A DNA stretch of 64,000 nucleotides from Novosphingobium sp. AP12. Lineage in GTDB: Bacteria > Pseudomonadota > Alphaproteobacteria > Sphingomonadales > Sphingomonadaceae. Location: assembly GCF_000281975.1 (NCBI RefSeq), contig NZ_AKKE01000062.1, forward strand, positions 37,304 to 101,303, in the 5' to 3' direction. The position numbers and the translations under genes are program-made. The notes under the pieces are model-generated. The model was not told the origin of the DNA. It did not search any database and saw nothing but the letters and a program-made list of their open reading frames with translations. This document shows positions 46,558 to 53,896 of the stretch, piece after piece (within the stretch, counting starts at the first letter, position 1; each line of letters begins with the position of its first letter).

Positions 46558-47250
46558 GTGCCGACCTCGCCGCCGACTTTGGGAGCACTGCTGCGCGGCC
46601 TCCGCGCAAGGGAGGGCTGGACCCTCAAGGAGATGAGCCAGCGCAGCGGCATCCCCGTCTCCACGCTCTCCAAGATCGAGCATGACCGCCTGACGCTGAC
46701 TTACGACAAGCTTCAGTCGCTCGGGCAGCGGCTGGGCCTGCGCATGGCCGAGCTGTTCGCCGAACCGGGCGAGGACACGGCCCAGCCCGTCACCGCGCGC
46801 CGCAGCCTCGGCGACCTCACGAGTTCGGTGCGGGTCGAGACGGCGAACTACGACTACTACTACCTGTGCACCGAACTGCGCCGGAAGCGGATGATCCCGG
46901 TGGTCACCAAGATCCGCGCGCGATCGGCCGAGCAGTTCGGCGAACTCGTGCGCCACTCGGGCGAAGAGTTTATCTACGTCCTGAGCGGTAGCATCGTGGT
47001 CGAGACCGAATTCTACGATCCGGTCACTCTGGAAGCCGGGCAGTCGCTCTACATCGATTCCAGCATGGGCCACGCCTACCTCGCCGCCGAAGGCTGCGAG
47101 GAGGCGGAAGTGCTCGGCGTCATGTCCAGCGCCGACGATACGCTGATGGAAGCGATGCTGCACATCCACGAGGAGCAGCGCCTGAACGCGGCGCCCGCCA
47201 ACGAGGACACCCCGCCAGCCCCGCGCCGCCGCGCGAAAGGAGCCCGATGA
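46558..47250 (+). CDS. XRE-family regulator with cupin domain
   Basis: A 230-residue regulator. Residues 6-62 form an XRE helix-turn-helix (LGALLRGLRAREGWTLKEMSQRSGIPVSTLSKIEHD); residues 115-195 form a cupin domain (SGEEFIYVLSGSIVVETEFYDPVTLEAGQSLYIDSSMGHAY) that probably binds the inducer. It starts with GTG at 46558 after AAAGGA; the ATG at 46551 is out of frame. The dipeptidase gene overlaps its stop (ATGA). XRE-cupin proteins often control amino-acid or peptide catabolism, which fits both divergent operons. Confidence 0.9.
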   Translation: MPTSPPTLGALLRGLRAREGWTLKEMSQRSGIPVSTLSKIEHDRLTLTYDKLQSLGQRLGLRMAELFAEPGEDTAQPVTARRSLGDLTSSVRVETANYDYYYLCTELRRKRMIPVVTKIRARSAEQFGELVRHSGEEFIYVLSGSIVVETEFYDPVTLEAGQSLYIDSSMGHAYLAAEGCEEAEVLGVMSSADDTLMEAMLHIHEEQRLNAAPANEDTPPAPRRRAKGAR

Positions 47251-48482
47251 TCCGCCTGCCCGCTCTCGTCCTGCTTTCCGCCATCGTCGTCGCCACTCCC
47301 GCCATCGCCGCTGCACCGTCCCCCGACTACGCCGCGCGCGTCGCCAGGGTGCTGCGCGCCACGCCGCTGATCGACGGCCACAACGACTGGCCCGAAACCC
47401 TGCGCGAGAACGAGGGCGACAAGCGCTGGACGCTCGACCTAACCGACCTGTCCGCCACGCCCGGGCGCTACAACACCGACATCAATCGGCTGCGCAAGGG
47501 CATGGTCGGCGGGCAGTTCTGGTCGGTCTGGGTCTCACCCGAACTGCCGGGTGACGAGCAGGTGATCCAGACGCTCGAGCAGATCGACCTCGTGCGCTCG
47601 ATCGTCGGGCGCTATCCGCACGCCTTCGTGCTTGCCCGTACCGCCGCCGACGTGCGGCGCGCCCATGCCTCGGGGCGCATCGCCTCGATGATCGGGGTCG
47701 AGGGCGGCGGACAGATCGACGGCAGTCTCTCGGTCCTGCGCACCTATGCGGCGCTGGGCGCGGGCTACCTGACGCTCACCCATTCGCGCACGATCGACTG
47801 GGCCGATTCCGCCACCGACGATCCCAAGCACGGCGGCCTCACCGAATTCGGCAAGCAGGTGGTGCGCGAACTCAATCGGCTGGGGATGCTGGTCGACCTT
47901 GCCCACGTGAGCGAAAGCGTGATGCGCGATGCGATCGCGGTGTCAAGCGCGCCGGTGATCTTCTCGCACTCGAGCGCGCGGGCGGTGAACGACCATCCGC
48001 GCAACGTATCCGACGACGTGCTGCGGCTGCTCAAGGCGAACGGCGGCGTGGTCATGGTGAACTATGCGACGCCCTATGTCTCGGACGCCTATCGACGCTG
48101 GGCGGCGGACTCGTCGGCGGAGAAGACGCGGCTGAATGCGCCCCCGTTCGGCGGGCTCGACATTGGCCAACCGGAGAAGGCCGCCGCAGATTATGCCGAA
48201 TGGCTGAAGGCACACCCGGCGCCGCGCGTCACCCTCAGTGAGGTCGCCGACCACATCGAGCACATTGCCAAGGTTGCCGGCGTCGATCACGTCGGCATCG
48301 GCTCGGATTTCGACGGCGTGGGAGGCCAGCTGCCGGAGGGCCTTGCGGACGTGTCGACCTACCCCGCGCTGCTCGTCGAACTGATGCGCCGCGGCTGGAG
48401 CGACGCCGACGTGGCGAAGCTGGCGGGCGGCAATCTCCTGCGCGTCATGGAAGCGGCCGAGAAAGCCAGCAAGACGTCATGA
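47247..48482 (+). CDS. secreted membrane dipeptidase (renal dipeptidase, M19)
   Basis: A 411-residue zinc dipeptidase. Signal peptide at residues 1-23 (AIVVATPAIAA). The metal site begins with His45 and Asp47 in IDGHNDWPE and continues with Glu in MIGVEGGGQ; other hallmarks are LTHS, PVIFSHSSARAVNDHPRNVSDD and HVGIGSDFDGVGGQ. M19 enzymes cleave dipeptides and accept a D-residue at the second position. In this locus it would split L,D-dipeptides in the periplasm to free D-amino acids. It is translated with the regulator gene. Confidence 0.93.
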   Translation: MIRLPALVLLSAIVVATPAIAAAPSPDYAARVARVLRATPLIDGHNDWPETLRENEGDKRWTLDLTDLSATPGRYNTDINRLRKGMVGGQFWSVWVSPELPGDEQVIQTLEQIDLVRSIVGRYPHAFVLARTAADVRRAHASGRIASMIGVEGGGQIDGSLSVLRTYAALGAGYLTLTHSRTIDWADSATDDPKHGGLTEFGKQVVRELNRLGMLVDLAHVSESVMRDAIAVSSAPVIFSHSSARAVNDHPRNVSDDVLRLLKANGGVVMVNYATPYVSDAYRRWAADSSAEKTRLNAPPFGGLDIGQPEKAAADYAEWLKAHPAPRVTLSEVADHIEHIAKVAGVDHVGIGSDFDGVGGQLPEGLADVSTYPALLVELMRRGWSDADVAKLAGGNLLRVMEAAEKASKTS

Positions 48483-48508
48483 GGCAGGCGGGATTGGACT
48501 TAACCGGT

Positions 48509-49102
48509 TCATGACTGCGCGTCGTTGTGCGGATCGGCGGAAGCGGGCCAGTCACCTCCCTCGAGAGGGTTGATATCGTCGAATTCGGAGCGGGAGATGG
48601 CCAGCGTCAGCAAGTCGCAGCCGAATGCGATCGTTCGCGCCGGCACGGCGCGGAGTTGCTCATCCAGGCCGGCCGCGGAGCTGCTAGCCACAACCACGTA
48701 GCTCACTTCGCCGGAGCGACATTCGATCAGCGCTTCGACCGCCTTGCCCAAGCGCGTGCCGTCGCCGAGAGCGACCGGCATCCCGGCGACGCCGGTGGCC
48801 GTGAACAGGGTCGGCGCCCGTGATTTCCGGCTTGCCTCCTGGGCGGATCGCCCCCCGTCTTCGTATGTGCGTTGTCGGCCCAGCCAGCGCCAGATGCCGA
48901 CGACATTCACCAGCGTGAGAAATGCGTTCGAGGCGATGAGGTTGGTCTGTCCCGAAGTCAGTCCGACGAGCGTCCAGGCTATCGAGCCTACCGTGAAGAT
49001 TACGAAGCCCCAGCCCGTCACGCGCGCCCCAAGGTTGGCCGCCGTCATCATCGCGGCGAGCATCGTCGCGATCGGCGCGATCCATCCGGGTATATCGGTC
49101 AG
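48509..49102 (-). CDS. PRC-barrel protein with two N-terminal membrane helices, apparent CTG start
   Basis: A protein of about 197 residues. Two hydrophobic helices (about 5-65; GFVIFTVGSIAWTLVGL and NAFLTLVNVVGIWRWLG) are followed by a PRC-barrel-like domain (VAGMPVALGDGTRLGKAVEAL ... GEVSYVVVASS ... VPARTIAFGCDLL). The first in-frame ATG (49063) has no ribosome binding site, whereas a CTG at 49102, just after an in-frame stop, has AAGGA seven bases upstream and adds 13 plausible residues (DIPGWIAPIAT). PRC barrels often bind other proteins or envelope components. Function unknown. Confidence 0.7.
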   Translation of the reverse strand: MTDIPGWIAPIATMLAAMMTAANLGARVTGWGFVIFTVGSIAWTLVGLTSGQTNLIASNAFLTLVNVVGIWRWLGRQRTYEDGGRSAQEASRKSRAPTLFTATGVAGMPVALGDGTRLGKAVEALIECRSGEVSYVVVASSSAAGLDEQLRAVPARTIAFGCDLLTLAISRSEFDDINPLEGGDWPASADPHNDAQS

Positions 49103-49225
49103 GGCCTAGTCCTTGTTTTCTGCGAAGCCAGCGGGCGGTATCCCCGCATAGGCCGGATCAACGAATATGGTTTTTGGAAAGCCGGGACTGCGCCACCAGC
49201 CCACTTTGACGCACCCCAGATGCAG

Positions 49226-49249
49226 CTACCCCCGCCGAAGCGGGGGTAG
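49226..49249 (-). terminator. hairpin with UUCG loop after the small protein gene
   Basis: CTACCCCCGC and GCGGGGGTAG form a perfect 10-bp stem. On the minus strand the loop is TTCG closed by a C-G pair, a very stable tetraloop. It lies 6 bases past the stop of the gene at 49256. A T tract is absent. Confidence 0.6.
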
Positions 49250-49255
49250 GCAGGA

Positions 49256-49435
49256 TTACTTCTGGCCGGTGCCGGGCTCGGTCGTCTTCGGCGGCTTGCC
49301 GTCCTCGATGCGGCCCTCGTTGCGCAGGTCGCGGCCTTCCTGGGCCTTCTTCTGGCTTTCTGGCGACTTGCCGTGTTCGTTCAGTTCTTCCTTGACGAAC
49401 CCGGCTGCTTCCTTGGCTTCACCCTTGATGCTCAT
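49256..49435 (-). CDS. small hydrophilic protein
   Basis: A 59-residue charged protein starting MSIKGEAKEAAGFVKEELNE and ending in a Pro/Thr/Gly-rich tail. The N-terminal half could form an amphipathic helix, loosely like CsbD-type stress proteins, but the match is not clear. The ATG at 49435 has CAGGAG upstream. It is divergent from the hemerythrin gene and lies among other likely stress genes. Confidence 0.7.
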   Translation of the reverse strand: MSIKGEAKEAAGFVKEELNEHGKSPESQKKAQEGRDLRNEGRIEDGKPPKTTEPGTGQK

Positions 49436-49606
49436 GATCGTCTCCTGATGACGTCTGCCACTGCAGATCGTGACACCGGTACAGTGCGCGAAACGGGGTT
49501 TAGGTTCCGCCCCGGATGCAATTCGGAAATAAACGTCGGCGCGCATCCGTGCTTTCGGGAACGAGTTGCAGTCCAGCAACCTTTCTCCTCACAAAGGAGG
49601 ACTTCC

Positions 49607-50116
49607 ATGACAGAATCCTACACCGACGCGATTGCCCTGCTCAAGGCCGACCACCGCAAGGTCGAAGACCTGTTCGAAAAGTTCGAGGCTGCTTCCGCAA
49701 GCTCGAAGAAGAAATCCATTGCGCATGAAATCTGCACCGAGTTGAAAATCCATACGCTCATCGAGGAGGAGATCTTCTATCCCGCCTTCCGCGGCAGGAT
49801 CGAGGACGACATGCTCGACGAAGCCTATGTCGAGCACGACGGGGCAAAGGTGCTGATCAACGACATCGAGGCCGGCTCGCCGGAAGACGATTTCTTCGAT
49901 GCCAAGGTCAAGGTGCTCTCCGAAGAGATCAAGCATCACGTCCATGAGGAGGAGATGCAGTCGCAAGGCATGTTCGCGCAGTGCCGCAAAGTCGACGTCG
50001 ATCTCGTCGCGCTGCGGGACCGGATGCTTGCGCGCAAGGAGGAACTGATGGCCCAGGCAAAGGCGTCGGGCCTGCCCAACGCAAAGCCCACCGCGGTCAA
50101 CCTTATCGCCGTCTGA
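49607..50116 (+). CDS. hemerythrin-like protein
   Basis: A 169-residue four-helix protein of the hemerythrin HHE family. Candidate iron ligands are His16 (ADHRKVEDLF), His49 and Glu53 (KIHTLIEEEIFYP), a His in VEHDGAKVL, and the HHVHEEE segment. It may bind a di-iron centre for oxygen or redox handling. The ATG follows a strong AAAGGAGG. It is followed 10 bases later by a very small hydrophilic gene. Confidence 0.92.
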   Translation: MTESYTDAIALLKADHRKVEDLFEKFEAASASSKKKSIAHEICTELKIHTLIEEEIFYPAFRGRIEDDMLDEAYVEHDGAKVLINDIEAGSPEDDFFDAKVKVLSEEIKHHVHEEEMQSQGMFAQCRKVDVDLVALRDRMLARKEELMAQAKASGLPNAKPTAVNLIAV

Positions 50117-50126
50117 GGAGGATGAA

Positions 50127-50306
50127 ATGCCAGGAAGCGATCCCGAAAATCCACGCGGCCCGCTCGGCGACGCGCGGCCCGATGCAACGAATCCCCACGT
50201 CCAGGACGAAAGCGGGCAAAAGCCCGAGAAGCTGGAGGATCGGCCGATGGTCGGTTCGGTGAAGCCAGAGGACTATCCGGAAGACGAGCGCGCCAAAGGC
50301 GCCTGA
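50127..50306 (+). CDS. very small acidic hydrophilic protein
   Basis: A 59-residue protein beginning MPGSDPENPRGPLGDARPD and ending EDERAKGA, rich in Pro, Asp, Glu and Lys and probably disordered. The ATG at 50127 follows GAGGAGG at good spacing, 10 bases after the hemerythrin stop, and a strong hairpin follows the stop, so it looks like a real last gene of a two-gene operon. Function unknown; stress role inferred from neighbours. Confidence 0.65.
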   Translation: MPGSDPENPRGPLGDARPDATNPHVQDESGQKPEKLEDRPMVGSVKPEDYPEDERAKGA

Positions 50307-50313
50307 GCATGGC

Positions 50314-50345
50314 TCCCCGGGGCACGGCGTGTCCCGGGGAATTTC
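50314..50345 (+). terminator. strong hairpin ending the hemerythrin operon
   Basis: TCCCCGGGGCAC (50314-50325) pairs with GTGTCCCGGGGA (50329-50340), 12 bp with one G-T pair and a GGC loop, followed by ATTTCC. The T tract is short. Confidence 0.6.
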
Positions 50346-50413
50346 CGGATAGATTTGCTGCCCGATGATTTCGGTCACACAGCTCCTATCTAAAAGGCAG
50401 GAAGGAACTCACC

Positions 50414-50677
50414 ATGGCGAACGGCTGGGCGCCTGACAGCGCCGTACAGGACCAGATCGAGGATAGCCTCAAGGATGCGGTCATCGCCGCGCGCTCCCGC
50501 ATGCCGAAGGGAGAGGGCCTGGCCGACTGCGAGGAATGCGGCGAAACCATCCCCGAAGCCCGCCGCCGCGCCCTCCCCGGTGCGCGTACATGCGTCGCTT
50601 GCCAGTCGCTGCGCGACAAGCACATAGCCCACTCCGCCATCAACCGGCGCGGCAGCAAGGACAGCCAGCTGCGTTGA
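50414..50677 (+). CDS. DksA/TraR-type C4 zinc-finger protein
   Basis: An 87-residue protein with the DksA/TraR zinc finger CEEC-x17-CVAC (ADCEECGETIP ... RTCVACQSLRD) in its second half and a short helical N-terminus (QDQIEDSLKDAVIAARSRM). Such short TraR-like proteins may bind RNA polymerase in the secondary channel and alter promoter use. AAGGAA precedes the ATG. It is monocistronic or read with alkB. Confidence 0.88.
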   Translation: MANGWAPDSAVQDQIEDSLKDAVIAARSRMPKGEGLADCEECGETIPEARRRALPGARTCVACQSLRDKHIAHSAINRRGSKDSQLR

Positions 50678-50711
50678 TTGCGGCGCTCCTCCAGCCACCA
50701 GCAGGTTTCCC

Positions 50712-51311
50712 GTGAATGCCGCCCCCGACCTCTTCGGCGGCCTGCCCCATGACCCGCGTCGATCCCTGCCCGGCCTCGGCAGCCGGGAGGACGTGATTTC
50801 GCTCGGGCAGGAAGCCGAACTCATCGCCCGGATCGACGCGTGCGAGCTCACCCCTTTTCAGTTCCAGGGCTGGCTGGGGAAGCGTCTCACGTGCTCGTTC
50901 GGGTGGAGCTACGATTTCGACCTTGGCCAGTTCGAGCAAGTCGCAGCGCTGCCGGATTGGCTGCTGCCGATCCGCGATATCGCCGCGCAGGCCGCCGGAT
51001 TGACGGCAAGCTGCCTCGAACAGGCGCTGCTGATCCGGTACGACCCAGGCGCGGGTATCGGCTGGCACAAGGATCGCCCGGTGTTCGAACACGTGGTAGG
51101 GCTGTCGCTCGGCCATGCGGCGACGCTGCGCTTTCGCCGTCGCCGCGAAGGCGGGTTCGACCGCTTTTCGCACGAGGCGCAGCCTCGGTCGATCTATCAC
51201 ATGGCCGCAGAGGCCAGGCATCAATGGGAGCACAGCATAGTGGAAATGACGGTTCCTCGTTGGTCGATCACGTTCCGCAGCCTGGCCGGGACGCCGCCGT
51301 GCGCATCCTGA
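50712..51311 (+). CDS. alkB: AlkB-family Fe(II)/2-oxoglutarate dioxygenase
   Basis: A 199-residue AlkB-like DNA/RNA demethylation repair enzyme. Iron ligands are the His and Asp in GIGWHKDRPVFEHVVGLSLG and the later His in RHQWEHSI; the 2-oxoglutarate-binding Arg is in RWSITFRS. The nucleotide-recognition segment is shorter than in E. coli AlkB, as in the common alphaproteobacterial form. Its 3' end overlaps the next gene by 13 bases. Confidence 0.9.
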   Translation: MNAAPDLFGGLPHDPRRSLPGLGSREDVISLGQEAELIARIDACELTPFQFQGWLGKRLTCSFGWSYDFDLGQFEQVAALPDWLLPIRDIAAQAAGLTASCLEQALLIRYDPGAGIGWHKDRPVFEHVVGLSLGHAATLRFRRRREGGFDRFSHEAQPRSIYHMAAEARHQWEHSIVEMTVPRWSITFRSLAGTPPCAS

Positions 51312-52096
51312 TCGCCGCCGTCCTCGGCGCCGCCCTGTTGCCCACCGTGGCCGTTGCCGAGGAGAGGGAATATTGCCCCGACCGCCCCGGTATCGCCACG
51401 CCGGCCTGCACGGTCCCGCAAGGCACATTTTCGGTGGAGGTGGGTGCGGGCGACTGGACGCTGGACCGCAACTCGGAAGAGCGGGAGGACATCTTCAACA
51501 CCGCCGAACTGCTCGTCCGCTATGGCGTGGCGGAGCACGCCGAGGTTCAGCTCGGCTGGGCCGGCTTCGGCTGGTCGCGCACGCGCGACCGCGCAACGGG
51601 CGAAGTCGATCGGCGGCACGGGTCCGGGGACATCGCGCTGGCCCTGCGGCGCAACCTGATGAGCCCGGACGGCTCCGGCCTGTCGATCGCGGTCATGCCC
51701 TATGTGTCGCTACCCGTGGGCCGGCAGCCGATCGGCGAGGGCGACTGGGGCGCCGGACTGCGCGTGCCGCTGTCCTACGAGCTTTCCGACAAGTGGAGCC
51801 TCGTCACGACCACGCAGGTCGATGCCGCAGTCGACGAGGATGGCAACGGCCGCCACCTCGCTTTCAGCGAAGCGGTGGGAGCGTCGGTGAAAATCGGGGA
51901 GTCGGTGACGGCGACGGCCGAATACCAGATCACTGCCGACCACGATCCCCAGGGCCATGGCGTCGCGCACCTGTCCGGGCTGTCTGTGGGCTGGCAACTG
52001 GCCGATAATCTGCAGGTCGACGGCGGGGCAAACCTCGGGCTGGACCGCGATGCCCCTGACGCGGAAGTCTATTTCGGCATATCCCGGCGGTTCTGA
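51299..52096 (+). CDS. outer-membrane beta-barrel (MetA/phenol-degradation-type transporter)
   Basis: A 265-residue protein with a signal peptide (VRILIAAVLGAALLPTVAVA) and an antiparallel barrel pattern of alternating residues ending in VYFGISRRF. It resembles the transporter-like outer-membrane proteins of the phenol-MetA degradation family; substrate unknown. The GTG start at 51299 lies inside the alkB 3' end (13-base overlap) and is the start that gives an intact signal peptide. A strong hairpin overlaps its stop. Confidence 0.75.
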   Translation: MRILIAAVLGAALLPTVAVAEEREYCPDRPGIATPACTVPQGTFSVEVGAGDWTLDRNSEEREDIFNTAELLVRYGVAEHAEVQLGWAGFGWSRTRDRATGEVDRRHGSGDIALALRRNLMSPDGSGLSIAVMPYVSLPVGRQPIGEGDWGAGLRVPLSYELSDKWSLVTTTQVDAAVDEDGNGRHLAFSEAVGASVKIGESVTATAEYQITADHDPQGHGVAHLSGLSVGWQLADNLQVDGGANLGLDRDAPDAEVYFGISRRF

Positions 52097-52120
52097 CCGT
52101 CCCCCGGCGGGGGACGGTCA
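52094..52120. terminator. hairpin between convergent barrel and PoxB-like genes
   Basis: TGACCGTCCCCC and GGGGGACGGTCA form a perfect 12-bp stem with a GGC loop, beginning at the stop codon of the barrel gene. It could stop transcription from both sides although no T tract is present. Confidence 0.55.
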
Positions 52121-52138
52121 ACGGAATGCGCCGCGGCC

Positions 52139-53836
52139 CTAGTCGCGGCCGGTCAGGGCGTTGATGGCCTGCTTGATCTTGGAGATGCCGAAGCGCGCGG
52201 CCTGGCCGGGGTCGATGTGGGGCATCGTGGGGATCTCGTCCGGGTCGACCACCGCGTGAAGTATGGCCGGGCCGGGCTCCGCCAGCCACGCATCGACCGC
52301 AGCGGATAACTCGCCGGGCTTGCCGGCCTTGTAGCCCTTCGCGCCGCAGGCCCGGGCGAAGGCGGCAAAGTCAAGGTTGGGGAACGTCGAGCCGGGCGAG
52401 GGCGGCACGCCCGCTCCCTCCATCTCGAGATGGACGAGGCCCCAGCCGCTGTTGTCGTAGACGACGACCTTAACCGCGAGCTTGTGCTCCACCGCGGTCA
52501 TGAACTCGCCCAGCAGCATGGTGAAGCCGCCGTCGCCGGCATGAAGAATTACCTGCCGTGAGCGGTCGAGCGCCTGTACGCCGTTGGCAATGCCCATCCC
52601 GGTGCCGACGGCCGCGTTGTTGCACGAGCCGGTGATCTGCTGGCGCCCGCTCTGGCGCAGCCAGTTGGCGGCCCACAGCGTGACTTCGCCGGTGTCGGTG
52701 ACCCAGACTGCGTCGTCGGCAGCCTTGTCGCTGATCGTGCGGGCGACGGCCTGCGGGTGGAGGATATCGATGGAACGGCCGAGCGCGGCCTTCTCGTCGA
52801 GCATGGTGTCCCAGGCGGCGCGGTCCTTGTTCACCGCGTCGAGGAAGCTGGCGTCGCCGCGCTGGGGCAGGGCATCGAGCAGCATCTGCAGCGCCGGGCG
52901 GACCGAGCCGACGATGCCCAGTTCCACCGGCGTGCGGCGCCCCAGAGCGAAGGCCCGCTCATCGACCTGCACCACGCGGGTCTTGCCGGGCAGGAATTCC
53001 GAATAGGGATAGTCCGTCCCCAGCATGAGCATGAGGTCGGCCTTGGCCAGCGCATCGACGCCGGGTCGGCCACCGATAAGTCCGATGCCGCCGATCCAGC
53101 GCGGATCGTGGTAGGGCATGATGTCCTTGCCGCGATAGGTGTGGACCAGCGGTGCCTTCAGGCGGTCAGACAGCGCAGCGAGTTCGGCGGCGGCGCCTTG
53201 GCAGCCGAAGCCGCAGAGGACGGCGACGGTTTCCGCCTCCTCGATCATCTGTGCCAGCGCGGCGATGTCCTCGGGCGTCGGGGCGACGGGTGGGCGCGGG
53301 CGCAACGTGGCGATGCTTGGGACGGGGCCGCTCACCTTCGCCGAAAACACGTCCGGCGAGATCGAAATATGTGCGACGCCGCGCTCGCCGTAAGCCTGCG
53401 CGATGGCCTGATGGATCACAGCCGCCGCCTGGTCGGGCGAGGCGATGATCTCGCTGTAGACGCTGACGTCGTTGAACAGGGCAACGGGATCGTCCTCCTG
53501 CAGGTAGTCGATGCCGCGCTTGGCCGACGCGACGCCGCCGGAAATCGCGAGCACCGGAGCGTGGTCCTTGCGCGCTTCGTAGAGCCCGGCGACGAGGTGG
53601 TTGGCGCCCGGCCCGGTGGTCCCGCAGCAGACGCCGAGGCGGCCGGTGATCTTCGCCTGGCCTGCGGCGGCCAGCGCCGCGCCTTCTTCATGTCGCACGC
53701 CGATCCATCGCACCTTGTCCTGGCGCCGGATCGCATCGGTGAAGGGGTTGAGCGCATCCCCGACGACACCGAACACCTGGTGGGCGCCGAGTTGATCGAG
53801 CGTAGCGACGAGAAGTTCGGCGACAGTGAGGGACAT
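52139..53836 (-). CDS. PoxB-like thiamine-diphosphate enzyme (pyruvate oxidase/dehydrogenase type)
   Basis: A 565-residue TPP enzyme. The N-terminal Pyr domain has the catalytic Glu in GVRHEEGAALAA and GTTGPGANHLVAGLYEA; the central domain fits FAD binding; the C-terminal PP domain has HAGDGGFTMLLGEF ... VVYDNSGWG (GDG-Nx diphosphate motif). It resembles ubiquinone-dependent pyruvate dehydrogenase, which makes acetate and CO2 from pyruvate, usually in stationary phase. The short tail (GISKIKQAINALTGRD) could be the lipid-binding helix. Acetolactate synthase-like activity is the alternative. Confidence 0.85.
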   Translation of the reverse strand: MSLTVAELLVATLDQLGAHQVFGVVGDALNPFTDAIRRQDKVRWIGVRHEEGAALAAAGQAKITGRLGVCCGTTGPGANHLVAGLYEARKDHAPVLAISGGVASAKRGIDYLQEDDPVALFNDVSVYSEIIASPDQAAAVIHQAIAQAYGERGVAHISISPDVFSAKVSGPVPSIATLRPRPPVAPTPEDIAALAQMIEEAETVAVLCGFGCQGAAAELAALSDRLKAPLVHTYRGKDIMPYHDPRWIGGIGLIGGRPGVDALAKADLMLMLGTDYPYSEFLPGKTRVVQVDERAFALGRRTPVELGIVGSVRPALQMLLDALPQRGDASFLDAVNKDRAAWDTMLDEKAALGRSIDILHPQAVARTISDKAADDAVWVTDTGEVTLWAANWLRQSGRQQITGSCNNAAVGTGMGIANGVQALDRSRQVILHAGDGGFTMLLGEFMTAVEHKLAVKVVVYDNSGWGLVHLEMEGAGVPPSPGSTFPNLDFAAFARACGAKGYKAGKPGELSAAVDAWLAEPGPAILHAVVDPDEIPTMPHIDPGQAARFGISKIKQAINALTGRD

Positions 53837-53896
53837 GGCTTGGTCTCCTGCGGGGCAAAAGGGAAATTGGTGCAGCGAAGGAGCTGCCCTCCAACG

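Noticed and set aside
49541..49600. GGAAC near 49559 as an EcfG promoter of the hemerythrin gene
   Set aside because: No GTT occurs at 17-18 bases after it, so the spacing rule fails.
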